From contig CAMXCT020000259.1 in assembly GCA_947184155.2 (NCBI GenBank), positions 123,501-187,500 of the forward strand: a stretch of DNA of 64,000 nucleotides, written 5' to 3'. Positions within the stretch are counted from its first letter, which is position 1; every line of letters begins with the position of its first letter. This document shows positions 33,668 to 43,180 of the stretch, piece by piece. The stretch is from Cladocopium goreaui (taxonomy: Eukaryota > Sar > Dinophyceae > Suessiales > Symbiodiniaceae). The position numbers were made by a program, and so were the translations under genes. A model generated the notes under the pieces. The model did not search any database and was not told the DNA's origin. It saw only the letters and a list, made by a program, of their open reading frames with translations.

Positions 33668-36349
33668 ATGGTTAGTCTGGATGGTCATACATCTTTTATA
33701 GGAACTGAATTCATAAAATTATTGAACACTGGTTCATCAAACCTTGCTACCGAAGAGTTTGTAAATACAGCAGTTGCTAATGGTGGAGTTGGTGGAGGAA
33801 CAGGCACGACTGACTTAACAAACTACTATAATAAAACCGAGACAGATGCTTTATTGAATAATAAATACAATAAATCAGAGACAGATACATTATTAAACAA
33901 TAAGTATAATAAAGCAGAGACAGATACATTGTTAGATACAAAACTGAATATCAACAACCCCCAAGACATAGAAGGGACAATGAGACTTGGGTATATTAAT
34001 GGGACTTCTAAAATAATCCTAAATGCTGTTTCTTCTGATAAGTCGTTTTATGTTAATGGCGATGCACAAGTATTAGGTAATCATTTAGTAGCATCATTAG
34101 ACAGTAGCGGTTATATCAAAGGTTCTAATATTCAGTCAAATACATTCAACACACTAAATTTAAATGATATATTTTTTCAAAGCAACAACGATACTTACTT
34201 ACACTATGATGTTTCAGCAACTAAAATTGTAGCAAGTAAATTAATACAGTGTGGAGGCAATCTTAAAACCCAAGAGATAGACACCATAGCACCGTTAGAT
34301 TTAATCATAAAAAGAAACGATGTCAGTATGATTGAACTTCAAGATAATCTGACGGTATTGAATACTAAAACTCAATGCGAAAATTTTATTGTATGTGATA
34401 ATTTTGAAAGTAGAAATACATCAACAATCATAAACCATATTATGAACGAAAGCACAGGAGAAATGAAGTTTTATGTAGGCAGTCCAGTAGTCCCCGATAC
34501 AACAACCAATTTAATTATGACATTGAAAAACGGGATTGTTGAATTTAATAAACCTACCAATTTAGATTTATCAGGCGACACTTCAAATTGCCTAAAACTG
34601 ACAGGAGAAACCGACCAACAAGTAGCAGGAACTGTTGCCGTTAATGGTGCTAAAAATGGAAGTAATGTATTAACTGTAAATGGTGCTTCATACTTTTCAA
34701 ACAACTTAGAATGTGTTAATAATATTTTATGTGACTATATTGAAAGCAAGAACGCATCAACCGTAATGAATTATGTTATGAATGAAAGCACTGGAGAAAT
34801 TAAATTTTATGTAGGTAGTCCCACAGTTCCCGATGCTACAACTAATTTGGTTATGACATTACAAAATAATCTAATTACATTCCATAAACCGACAAGTCCA
34901 GATATTGGAGGTGGTGGTGTTGATGATACTAATTTAGTAAAATATACCGGTGAAACATTGCAGACAATAGAAGGTGATGTAGTTATAGGTGGTGGTTCTC
35001 AATTTTCTACTTATGACTTAACGGTTAATGGTATTTCTTATTTTAACGCTGCCATAGAGTTTCCATTAGGAGGAGCGATTAATTTAGGAACTGGTAAAGG
35101 TTATATTAGGTCTATTAATTTAGGAAGTGGTAATACTGGTTATGATTATTGTATTTTTGGTGGTGGTGGATTACATCGGTTTTATGTTGGAGGTAGTCCC
35201 TTTCCTCAATATTTAAGATATCAATTATCATCCACTCAGGCATATTTTAATGTTGATGTCGTGTGTCATACTGAATTACAAACCGATGTCATCAATACAA
35301 AAAATGCTACTGATGTTGATTTGGTCTTTAAAAGGGGTGATGTTGAATATATGAAGTTTGAAGGAACGCTGCAAGCAGTGGAACTAACAAAAGGTGCCAA
35401 ATCAAACACTTATGATAGTATCGGTAATGCTGATGTCAGCTTTAGAAGGAACACGATAGATTTTATGTATCTCAGAAATGGCAATGTAGAAGTAAATACA
35501 GGTGTATCATTAGTTGCTGAAAGCGGTAAGTTTGATGTGATTGATAGTGCCACTCCTACTAATGTAGTATTTAAAAGGGGCGGTGTTAATTTCTTTACAT
35601 TAGACGGCGCTAAAAATATAATTGATGTATCAACAGGTAGGGCGTTGTCGTCTCAATATATTTATGGAGACTTTTTTATCCATAGAAATTCTGGTGCTGA
35701 TATGGTGTTTCAAGGTAGTAATACAACAGATGACGGTTCAGTAGAATATATGAGATACAGAAAAGCAGATGAAGATGTTAATTTTTCAAAAGATGTATAT
35801 ATCAATCAAGGTAGAAAATTATACATCCATAAAGAAACAGGTAAAGATAGTTATATTGACTCGGTAAATATAGCATCAGTTAATCATACAACTTTTAGAA
35901 ATGATGATATTAATGGGGAACTACGATTTAGAACTAACGGTTCTACTAAATTCTATGTCCGTGCTAATGATATGTCAATGTCTGCTAATCTAACTTCAGG
36001 TGCCAATATTACGTGTGTAGCACTGACAGAGACGAGTGATAAAAACTTAAAAGAGGACATTAAAACGATAACTACAAAATGTAGCAACATAGTAAAGAAA
36101 ATTAAGGTTAAGAAATACACAATGAAAAATGATGAGAAGAAAAGAACAAATATAGGGTTTGTAGCACAAGAGGTTAAAAGTGCTATACCAAAAGAATTTG
36201 AAAATATTGTTAATGAAGATAATGAATATATGAGTTTGAATTATGGAAGATTAACAGTTGTGTTGTGGAAATCTTGTCAGGAGATGATGAATAAAATGGA
36301 TAAGATGGAAGAAGAAATAAAAGAATTAAAAAGCAAAATCAAAACCTGA
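33668..36349 (+). CDS. fibre/spike protein with C-terminal peptidase S74 chaperone domain
   Basis: 893 residues, the longest intact virion gene. An N-terminal anchor (residues 1-50) is followed by three 13-residue repeats of the form YNKxETDxLLNNK (about residues 56-96), which often form trimeric stalks in phage and algal-virus fibres. A long beta-repetitive shaft (recurring VxFKRGxVxFxxLxG and NESTGExKFYVGSPxVPD blocks) suggests a trimeric beta-helix. The last ~105 residues form an S74 intramolecular chaperone: SDKNLKEDIK, then GFVAQEV and a terminal coiled coil (MDKMEEEIKELKSK). Ser790 and Lys795 have the spacing of the catalytic Ser-Lys pair of endosialidase-type domains, predicting self-cleavage just before Ser790. 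Likely role: receptor-binding spike at a capsid vertex. Confidence 0.85.
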   Translation: MVSLDGHTSFIGTEFIKLLNTGSSNLATEEFVNTAVANGGVGGGTGTTDLTNYYNKTETDALLNNKYNKSETDTLLNNKYNKAETDTLLDTKLNINNPQDIEGTMRLGYINGTSKIILNAVSSDKSFYVNGDAQVLGNHLVASLDSSGYIKGSNIQSNTFNTLNLNDIFFQSNNDTYLHYDVSATKIVASKLIQCGGNLKTQEIDTIAPLDLIIKRNDVSMIELQDNLTVLNTKTQCENFIVCDNFESRNTSTIINHIMNESTGEMKFYVGSPVVPDTTTNLIMTLKNGIVEFNKPTNLDLSGDTSNCLKLTGETDQQVAGTVAVNGAKNGSNVLTVNGASYFSNNLECVNNILCDYIESKNASTVMNYVMNESTGEIKFYVGSPTVPDATTNLVMTLQNNLITFHKPTSPDIGGGGVDDTNLVKYTGETLQTIEGDVVIGGGSQFSTYDLTVNGISYFNAAIEFPLGGAINLGTGKGYIRSINLGSGNTGYDYCIFGGGGLHRFYVGGSPFPQYLRYQLSSTQAYFNVDVVCHTELQTDVINTKNATDVDLVFKRGDVEYMKFEGTLQAVELTKGAKSNTYDSIGNADVSFRRNTIDFMYLRNGNVEVNTGVSLVAESGKFDVIDSATPTNVVFKRGGVNFFTLDGAKNIIDVSTGRALSSQYIYGDFFIHRNSGADMVFQGSNTTDDGSVEYMRYRKADEDVNFSKDVYINQGRKLYIHKETGKDSYIDSVNIASVNHTTFRNDDINGELRFRTNGSTKFYVRANDMSMSANLTSGANITCVALTETSDKNLKEDIKTITTKCSNIVKKIKVKKYTMKNDEKKRTNIGFVAQEVKSAIPKEFENIVNEDNEYMSLNYGRLTVVLWKSCQEMMNKMDKMEEEIKELKSKIKT

Positions 36350-36446
36350 AAAATTACAATGATTTAATCAAACTTTGTTTGATTAAAATTATTCTTAATT
36401 TAGATTTATAAAAATCTAAATTAACAATATATATTATAATATATAA

Positions 36447-36656
36447 ATGGGAAATAAGCAATCTACAGTTAAAAATGATTGTATAGAAGAATTCAGCAAT
36501 ATAAACGAAGAAGATTTAGACATCAGTAATATAGATAGGCTACAGATTAAAGCAATAAAAGAAATATCCAATAAACTAAAGGAAATGCAAGAAAAGAAAA
36601 GCGATAAGATTATGTATAGACTACCAGTTCAAATTTGTAATTATAGCTTGTTTTGA
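36447..36656 (+). CDS. small protein with predicted N-myristoylation signal, 69 aa
   Basis: It starts MGNKQST, matching the M-G-x-x-x-S/T myristoylation consensus, then continues with an acidic helix and a Lys-rich coiled-coil-like segment (LQIKAIKEISNKLKEMQEKK). TCTAAAT at 36415 precedes it. It sits convergent to the packaging ATPase. A membrane-associated virion protein is possible; no family is recognised. Confidence 0.5.
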   Translation: MGNKQSTVKNDCIEEFSNINEEDLDISNIDRLQIKAIKEISNKLKEMQEKKSDKIMYRLPVQICNYSLF

Positions 36657-36685
36657 TTTAATAATATTATATTTTAATAATATTA

Positions 36686-37467
36686 TTAATCTGATATTTG
36701 TAAATACTGGTTGAAATTACGCATAAACATTTTTTGAGGGTCTTTTTCAAGAAGGTTAATATAAAGAAAGTTATAACATTCTTGTGTAGCAATTTCATAC
36801 AACTGATAAATCAATTTCTTGCTTTCGTGCAAATTGTTTCTTCTAACAACTGCCGATAATTCATCTTGCAATATTTCAATCTCTTTGAAATTCCTGACCT
36901 TGAAAAAGAACAAGTGCGTAGCATTAACTCTAATCAATGGCGGGACTGTGGAAACCTTTTGAACGCTTGTTATTACACTAATATTATTATGGCGACCTCT
37001 AACATAAAGTGAGTTTAACAGTTTATTATGTCTTGATACTCTGGGGTCATCGCTTATATCATCCAAAATACATAATATACCAAACAGCTTTTTCATGTTA
37101 TGTTTCTTTTGATATTCTACTACTCTATGTTGTGTGTCTATAATCTTTTCCATATCTTCGGCGTTAAATTCTTGAAAGAAACAAGGCTCTTTATCTGTGT
37201 CAATTTTCATTTGAGTTTTTATATATTTCTTCACTGGCAACCAAATAGTATCAACATTTATTGAAGGTGACCAATGTATATACGGGAGAAGGCATTTTTG
37301 TAAATGTCTAAAATCATATTTATCAACAAATTACTTTTTCCACAGCCCGACGGACCCGTTATTAAAGCACGAAATGGAATTTTTGGCGCTACATCATATT
37401 TGCTTTTTTCATAAATGTATTTGACCTCATCAATCGGTTCTATTTTAGGAATATTATTTTTATTCAT
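36686..37467 (-). CDS. A32-type genome-packaging ATPase, frameshifted
   Basis: The upstream part (37258-37467) carries the Walker A motif GPSGCGKSN at about residues 38-46. The downstream part (36686 to about 37255) carries the Walker B strand LFGILCILDDI, the family block YVRGRHNNISVITSVQKVS, and RVNATHLFFFKVRN. These are the marks of FtsK/HerA-type packaging ATPases of Polintons, Polinton-like viruses and giant viruses. Both parts are in the right order but in different frames. The break is near 37272-37280, and one missing base explains it. Total length of about 260 residues equals the usual family size. The role would be pumping the genome into the capsid; as sequenced the gene is broken, or the consensus has an indel. 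Confidence 0.8.
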
Positions 37468-37756
37468 ATAATAATATATTTAGAAAATAAATTTGTAATA
37501 TATATTGTAATATGACATATCATTTTGCTTGATTTTTGGTCGGCAAAAAAACAGGACAGGTTGTCATTTACCCTCATAAGAAGTTAATTCATGCGTTCCC
37601 ACCCCGCACGACCCTTGGTGCATGCTTTTGAAGCTCCCTCCCCGTGTGTCATTATTAGATTATAGCAAAAATATTATCTAATAATAATATGGCTCATGAT
37701 ACTTTTTGAATTCATAAAAGTAGTAATTTATTATATAAAATATTCTATAGATAGAA

Positions 37757-38250
37757 ATGTCACCAAAACCGAAACAAAAACAAAAACCAAAAAGTAAATT
37801 CAAGAAGCAACCAATCCCCGAGGATTTTGAACTTTCAGATGATGAACCCACGACAATAAACCTGAATGAAGAACAGAAGTTGTCAAGTAAATTCATTACC
37901 TTTGACTGTCCTTTATGTCAAGGAAAGTTGCAACTGAGAAATGAAATTGAAATCAATCCAAAAGGCATAAAATGTACAGTAAATGCAATCCATGTAGCTT
38001 CAAAATCAGTAAAAACGATAAGACTATGAATGTGAGTAGAGATGATAACGGTGAAATAGTTTTAGAAAGTGAAGACCACAGCATCAGTTTCTCTTTTAAT
38101 CGTAGGCAAATAACACCTGAAAGCGAAGATGAAAAATATAGAAACGATATGATAAAAGATGTCATGAATACGGCTCACCAGAGCCCTATAGGGTCTAAAG
38201 ACCCGAATACCCCAAGGAATAGAGACATAAAGATAAACGACATGGATTAA
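37757..38250 (+). CDS. zinc-ribbon protein, frameshifted
   Basis: The first frame (37757-about 37975) has a Lys/Pro-rich start, an acidic patch (FELSDDEPTT) and FDCPLCQGKL. The second frame (about 37965-38250) continues with SKCNPCSFKI and a charged tail. The two C-x2-C halves of one zinc ribbon therefore lie in different frames, joined by a shift close to 37960-37975 in an A-rich stretch. A transcription-factor-like zinc ribbon is plausible. The 290-nt gap before it (37468-37756) has no gene but contains a short GC-richer patch at 37590-37650. Confidence 0.55.
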
Positions 38251-38355
38251 ACACATCTAAAGAGTAGATTTTGTTCAAATCACTTTTCATAAATATATAT
38301 TTAATAAAAACATTTAGTTTTTGAAAAATAAATATCTAAATTATTTATATATACA

Positions 38356-38685
38356 ATGTCTGATGAAGATAATACTGACAAAACCATTGAAATGATTACC
38401 AAACTGAACAAGTTGAACAAGCAAACCAAGGGAATTGCAGATACACTTCAAAAAATCATGGACAAACTTGACAGCAAGGATGCAAAGACTCAAGACGAAG
38501 TCAAAGAGGAAGTGAGCAAAGCCTTTGAAAAAAAACAAATCGGACGCCCAAAAGGCGATTACGACAGCAAACGCAAACAATATTTTGACATGATAGTTGC
38601 GGGAAAAATCAAACAGCCAAAACAGATGACTTTGGACTACTACGGGATTGAGAAAACAGATGATACATACGCGTTGTTGAATTAG
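38356..38685 (+). CDS. coiled-coil/GRPKG basic protein, 109 aa
   Basis: The N-terminal half is a likely coiled coil (IEMITKLNKLNKQTKGIADT...). The C-terminal half has an AT-hook-like QIGRPKGDYDSKRKQYFD, then GKIKQPKQMTLDYYGI. TCTAAAT at 38335 is 15 nt before the ATG-proximal AT tract. DNA-binding is inferred from GRPKG. No named family is recognised. Confidence 0.55.
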   Translation: MSDEDNTDKTIEMITKLNKLNKQTKGIADTLQKIMDKLDSKDAKTQDEVKEEVSKAFEKKQIGRPKGDYDSKRKQYFDMIVAGKIKQPKQMTLDYYGIEKTDDTYALLN

Positions 38686-38741
38686 CACTTATGACCAAAG
38701 TATCTAAAGAAAAAACAACATAAAACAATATATAGCAAGAT

Positions 38742-39290
38742 ATGGTAAATAGTAAGAACACTAAAGACTATAGTAATGGGAAAATTTACATCATAAAAAA
38801 CTCCATTAATGAACTCACATACATAGGGAGCACAACACAAACATTAAGCCAGAGAATGGCGCAACACAGGAAAGCAACAAGAAATCCAACAGCAAAAAGA
38901 TACAAAATTTATAGGTGTATGCGTGATTTGGGTGTAGAAAATTTCTTCATTGAACTGATTGAGTATCACACTTGTAATACTCAAGAAGAACTGCGGAGAA
39001 GAGAAGGACAGTTAATAAAAGAATTTCAACCAGACCTAAATAAACATGTTGCTGGTAGAACACTTAAAGAATACCGCCAAGATTTTGCTGAAGAAATCAA
39101 ACAAAAAGACAGAATACGAGGCAAAAGTGAAAGTGTTTTACAAAGAAGAAGAGAGCGAAAATATGAGTGCTGTTGCGGTTCAATTGTTAGAACCGATGGA
39201 AAAGCCGAGCATTTACGAACAAAGAAACACCAAGAATATATCAAAAAACATAATGATACAGACGGGGTAGGTCAATTACCATGCGATTAA
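38742..39290 (+). CDS. GIY-YIG endonuclease with C-terminal zinc finger (1)
   Basis: 182 residues. The GIY-YIG core occupies residues 13-90: GKIYIIKNS, LTYIGST at 25-31, the Arg-bearing helix LSQRMAQHR, and the catalytic Glu region RRREGQLIKEF. A basic linker leads to a C-terminal finger (CCCGSIVRTDGK, then HLRTKKH) like that of the terminal-repeat protein and the second GIY-YIG gene. It probably cuts DNA, as a homing-type or host-directed nuclease. It sits directly before the cytosine methyltransferase. Confidence 0.8.
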   Translation: MVNSKNTKDYSNGKIYIIKNSINELTYIGSTTQTLSQRMAQHRKATRNPTAKRYKIYRCMRDLGVENFFIELIEYHTCNTQEELRRREGQLIKEFQPDLNKHVAGRTLKEYRQDFAEEIKQKDRIRGKSESVLQRRRERKYECCCGSIVRTDGKAEHLRTKKHQEYIKKHNDTDGVGQLPCD

Positions 39291-39320
39291 TTCATAATAA
39301 TATTTTCTCAATATATTATT

Positions 39321-39932
39321 ATGAAATTACTTGAGATGTTTAGCGGAACGGGTTCGGTGGGAAAAGTTGCAAAAGAGTTTGGTTTTCATGTAGTGTCTTT
39401 GGATTTGAAAAACGCCGATATTAATTGCAATATACTACAATGGGATTATAAACAGTATCCAGTGGGTTATTTTGATTTCATCCATGCTTCCCCACCATGC
39501 ACAGAATATAGTAGGGCTAAAACAGTAGGGGTAAGAAAGATTGATGAAGCAAATACTATTGTATTAAAAACTATTGAGATAATAGATTATTTTAAACCAA
39601 GATATTGGGTAATAGAAAATCCCCAAACTGGATTACTGAAAAATCAATGGTTTATACAAGAACTACCGTATTACGACGTTGATTACTGTAAGTATGGCTT
39701 CAACTACCGCAAACGCACTCGCTTATGGTGTAACATTGATACATGGAAACCACGCGCATTATGCAAAAAGGATTGCGGTAAGGTAATCAACAACAAACAC
39801 ATAGAAACCGCGCAACGCTTACCTAACGGTAAAAAAGAAAATTGGGGCGACTACGCGAAACATACCCAAGACGAACTGTATAAAATCCCATCTGATTTGA
39901 TAAGAGAAATTTTTGAAAATATAAATCTATGA
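39321..39932 (+). CDS. C5-cytosine DNA methyltransferase
   Basis: 203 residues, short but with the key motifs. Motif I MFSGTGSVGK (residues 6-15) binds AdoMet, motif IV ASPPCTEYS has catalytic Cys60, motif VI is VIENP (98-101), and motif VIII-like YRKRTRLW is near residue 130. A recognisable target-recognition domain is minimal, and C-terminal motifs IX/X are weak (HTQDELYKIPSDLI may stand in). Small Dcm-like enzymes of this size occur in algal viruses and Polinton-like viruses. It may mark viral DNA against self- or host-encoded nucleases. Confidence 0.8.
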   Translation: MKLLEMFSGTGSVGKVAKEFGFHVVSLDLKNADINCNILQWDYKQYPVGYFDFIHASPPCTEYSRAKTVGVRKIDEANTIVLKTIEIIDYFKPRYWVIENPQTGLLKNQWFIQELPYYDVDYCKYGFNYRKRTRLWCNIDTWKPRALCKKDCGKVINNKHIETAQRLPNGKKENWGDYAKHTQDELYKIPSDLIREIFENINL

Positions 39933-39959
39933 AAAAATATATTTATAAAAATATTTTAT

Positions 39960-40690
39960 ATTAATTTCCCATCCCAGTGCCAGACCAGTGCCAGACCGCC
40001 GTTGTCCCTTCTGCCAAGCAGGGGGGTGAAAACAAAGGGGTTATATATATATATATATGGGGATATATTCATATAATATGTGTGTGGGATATGTGGTATG
40101 ATATGCACAAATATATGTATATACCCCACGGGAATGGAACATGTCCCCCAAAAAAAGTAAAACAGAACCCTTATCTACTTCTACCATGTTAGTTCTTATT
40201 AGGATTGACTAACCCTTGTTCAATTGCTGTTCTTGCAAAACCCTTCTACACTTCAGCCGTTTTAAAGTTCTCATTTGAACCCTTCTCCACTTCAGCCTTC
40301 AAACCATAGGACAGATACAGCTTTGACATAGGCAGACTGCCACGCGCCATACACACCAGATGCAGGGAAACCCACATAGCAGATGTAGGGAAACCCACAT
40401 AGCAGATGCAGGGAAACCCACATAGCAGATGTAGGGAAACCCACATAGCAGATGTAGGGAAACCCACATAGCAGATGTAGGGAAACCCACATAGCAGATG
40501 TAGGGAAACCTTGAAAATCCACGCATTTTTGTAAATCAGATGTAGCAGTTCCTACACACCAAATGTAGAAAATCACATAACTGAATGTAGGAAACCCCAC
40601 ATCCAGTTTGTGAAAAACCTTGATATTGAATGCGTGTCAGTCTGGAGGATGCCATTAAACACTGCGCTACATAAATAAAAATAATTTTAT
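39960..40690. other. host-like non-coding patch inside the virus
   Basis: No viral gene is visible for about 720 bp. Composition switches from AT-rich to mixed, with G/C runs (AGGGGGGTGAAAACAAAGGG near 40020), a TA microsatellite at 40042-40060 and the 23-bp array at 40360-40510. Viral composition resumes near 40690. It could be a small host transposon inserted between viral genes. Confidence 0.5.
40360..40510 (+). repeat. 23-bp tandem repeat, ~6.5 copies
   Basis: Head-to-tail AGATGTAGGGAAACCCACAT + AGC units with one T/C variant position. There are no spacers, so it is not a CRISPR array. Confidence 0.85.
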
Positions 40691-40720
40691 CATGTTTGAA
40701 GAATGATAAAAATATTTTTT

Positions 40721-40981
40721 TTACTTTACAACATCCACTAAAAGAACCTCAGAATAGTTGTATTTTCTGTTTCCAACTTTTGGTTCTGGGTTGGGATTGT
40801 TTGCTTTTTCTCTTTCTTTCTTTCTGTAATATTTCTGTCTTTGTCTTTCCCTTTCCTTTTCAAGGTATTCAGGGTCTTCTTTCTTTCTTCTTTTTTGGTA
40901 AAGGTTGTGATATATCGCCAGTTGAGCTTTGATTTCATCTAATGTCAAGTCTTCTAACTTTTTTGTGACTTTTTCTGTCAT
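40721..40981 (-). CDS. small very basic helical protein, 86 aa
   Basis: Starts MTEKVTKKLEDLTLDEIKAQ and continues with a Lys/Arg/Glu-rich helix (KRRKKEDPEYLEKERERQ) and a Pro/Asn segment. It is divergent from the polymerase gene, and a CTTAAAGAA motif (41008-41016, minus) lies about 27 nt upstream. Probably an early, nucleic-acid-associated protein; no family is recognised. Confidence 0.5.
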   Translation of the reverse strand: MTEKVTKKLEDLTLDEIKAQLAIYHNLYQKRRKKEDPEYLEKERERQRQKYYRKKEREKANNPNPEPKVGNRKYNYSEVLLVDVVK

Positions 40982-41061
40982 AGTTGATTAATATACATAG
41001 GGAATATTTCTTTAAGTCAATTTCATTGAAAAAATCATGACTATCATTTAAGGTAAAACTA

Positions 41062-41070
41062 CTTAAAGAA
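41062..41070 (+). promoter_or_regulatory. CTTAAAGAA motif before the polymerase gene
   Basis: CTTAAAGAA also occurs on minus at 41008-41016 and 27433-27441, and on plus at 46621 and 46817. It lies 19-33 nt before the terminal-repeat gene, the small basic gene and the polymerase region. A candidate early promoter element. Confidence 0.4.
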
Positions 41071-41102
41071 TTGATAACTATAATTTTTATATAGACTAAT
41101 TT

Positions 41103-41252
41103 ATGACTAAAAAATCTATAATAAGAAATCTTGATATTTTGAGGAGCATGAGGATAGAAAGAGGAGAAGGGTTAATGCAACAACCCTTGAAAAAATCAAC
41201 AATGTTATTGAACTTTATCAGGACAGAAAGATTTCACAAATGGCAACCGCAG
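41103..41252 (+). CDS. likely N-terminus of the polymerase gene in another frame
   Basis: A 49-codon ORF starts MTKKSIIRNLDILRSM. The main polymerase frame stays open upstream of its first ATG back to about 41135, without an in-frame start, and reads TLEKINNVIELYQDRKISQM before 41240. Together they suggest that the gene begins at 41103 and is shifted near 41150-41165. It could instead be a separate short ORF. Confidence 0.4.
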
Positions 41253-43180
41253 AAAATCTACTGAATGGATTAGTGGAAGGAAAGGAAAAGGGAATGAAAG
41301 CATATGAAAAAGCGGTTGCCAAATATCAAGACGCTGAGCCCATTGGAGAAAAAATTAATGTAAGACTTGCAGTTCAAAAAGCAAACGAAGGAAGAACGAG
41401 AGCGGTGGTGAAAAGAAAGGGGAAGTTGTATTCAGTTAAGTATATGCTTTTTTCAAAGGAAAGAGGGGTAACAAACAAAAACAGAAGCTTTGTTCATAAA
41501 GGTCGTAGATACTACCCGCTTTTGATGAACCCTATGGAGAGAACGGGAAGCGTTAAGAGTCAAAAATGGATTGAAGAAAAAGTTGGAGAAAGAATTTTCA
41601 GAGATGACAAAGACACAGAAAAAGATTTTGCAAAATTAATGGTTATCATGAGAACCGACAAAGATTTTGATGAAATTGTTAAAGGCGAACTTTATCATTA
41701 CGTTGATGCAATCAAAATTATGAAGGCTGAACTAATTGATGAGAGTGCTGAGGACTATGATATTTTCGCTGATGAACTGACTGATGCAAAACACAATGTC
41801 AGTATTTTTAATAGATATGTTCAAACAGAACTTAACCCAGACTGTTTAAAATTCAAAGAAGCCATCAAGAAAAAGGGGCATGTGGATAATGAATGTTGGA
41901 TGAATACACTATTAGACCATTATTCAGAGACATTGTTTAAACACAAAAGGGGAAGCTTAGCAAGAAACATGTGTAGAGAAAAAATATTGGAATGTATCGG
42001 TAAGACCGATGATGAGTTTAAACAGAATGGAGCATCAATAAATGACATGGAAAAAGTCTTTAAAGAATTCAAAATTAAAGCAAGACTTTATGACATTGAC
42101 AGTAATCTGATTTACAAACACGACCCCGAAAACTACAACAGTAAAAAGTTTATTACATTTAATGGCTTAGTTGCAAATAGCCATATCTACACTTTAAACC
42201 ATGACCTACAATCAATCAAACAAAGAAAGGATGGAGATGATTACACTAAAGATGTAAGAGGAATAAGTAACAACTACTACATAAATGACAAAAAAGAACC
42301 GTTGAAATACAAAATGATTAAATCCATTGATGACCTACTGCAACTCAAAGAAGAAGATGAATACAAAATCATTTTAGAAAACAATTGTTTGAACAAGGCA
42401 CTGCATGACTTAAAAGTATCTGGATACACACCACAAATAAGATACAATGCCCATAAAACAACACAAATTACATTAGAACTCACTCACAAAATTGCTGAGA
42501 AGAAATTTAAAACTGTAAAGTATACAATTGTAACACAGTCACTGAACGAGGATAAAATAGATGAAGACATAGCGGTAAATACAGAAGAGAAACATAACAA
42601 AGTCAGTGCGAAAATGTTCAAGTTTCATAAGCAACTTTTCAATGAAAATTTTAAATCATATTATAATGAAACTGATGTTAAGATATTGGATGAATGTAGG
42701 ACAATAGTTCCAAATGGAAGATTTTATGGAAGAGATACCTTTGATGATGTGAGGAAGTGTAGCATCGATAGGAGAAAGGCATACTCATATCAAGCAAAAA
42801 TGATTTCAAAAGTTCCAGTGTTCAAAGAGTTTGATGTATGGCAACATTATGATTATTCAAAATGTGATGTGCATAGGAACGGTAATTACAGTTTATACTT
42901 GGTTAAAGTGTGTCAAGCAAATCTGTTTTTCAACAAAAAGTTTAATTTAGTGTATGGCAAGCATCTGAAAGAATTGATTAAAAGAGGTGTCGCTATGAAA
43001 ATCATTGCATTCAAAAAACCTTCTTTCATTCACAAAGTCAAGTTTAACAAAGCATTGGAAGAACTTTACAAAAGTAAAATCAGCGACGATGAAACCGAGA
43101 ATAACAAGATTCACAAAACCATCGCAAATATTGCTTTTGGATTGTGGGAGAAGAGTTATAACAAAAAAAACCGTGAGTAG
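41240..43180 (+). CDS. divergent family-B-like DNA polymerase region
   Basis: 646 open codons. The middle part has NECWMNTLLDHYSETLF (about residue 221) and HIYTLNHDLQSI (near 318), blocks I associate with polymerases of Polinton-like elements. Motif A appears as SIDRRKAYSYQ (about 508), followed by VPVFKEFDVWQHYD. Motif B appears as KTIANIAFG just before the frame ends. Motif C (VKTDAF) lies in the next frame, at about 43551. The frame stops at 43180 just after an A8 run (43163-43170), and the continuation is in the +1 frame. A protein-primed-type B polymerase is inferred; I cannot verify exonuclease motifs. Confidence 0.6.
   Translation: MATAENLLNGLVEGKEKGMKAYEKAVAKYQDAEPIGEKINVRLAVQKANEGRTRAVVKRKGKLYSVKYMLFSKERGVTNKNRSFVHKGRRYYPLLMNPMERTGSVKSQKWIEEKVGERIFRDDKDTEKDFAKLMVIMRTDKDFDEIVKGELYHYVDAIKIMKAELIDESAEDYDIFADELTDAKHNVSIFNRYVQTELNPDCLKFKEAIKKKGHVDNECWMNTLLDHYSETLFKHKRGSLARNMCREKILECIGKTDDEFKQNGASINDMEKVFKEFKIKARLYDIDSNLIYKHDPENYNSKKFITFNGLVANSHIYTLNHDLQSIKQRKDGDDYTKDVRGISNNYYINDKKEPLKYKMIKSIDDLLQLKEEDEYKIILENNCLNKALHDLKVSGYTPQIRYNAHKTTQITLELTHKIAEKKFKTVKYTIVTQSLNEDKIDEDIAVNTEEKHNKVSAKMFKFHKQLFNENFKSYYNETDVKILDECRTIVPNGRFYGRDTFDDVRKCSIDRRKAYSYQAKMISKVPVFKEFDVWQHYDYSKCDVHRNGNYSLYLVKVCQANLFFNKKFNLVYGKHLKELIKRGVAMKIIAFKKPSFIHKVKFNKALEELYKSKISDDETENNKIHKTIANIAFGLWEKSYNKKNRE

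Noticed and set aside
40360-40510. 23-bp repeats considered as a CRISPR array
   Set aside because: Units are directly adjacent without spacers and lie in eukaryote-like DNA.
43005-43164. First ~55 codons of the helicase frame as a real N-terminus
   Set aside because: They overlap conserved polymerase sequence in another frame and have no domain character.
43160-43175. Programmed ribosomal frameshift at A8
   Set aside because: A homopolymer indel or mutation is simpler. Other genes in the element show shifts without any slippery pattern.
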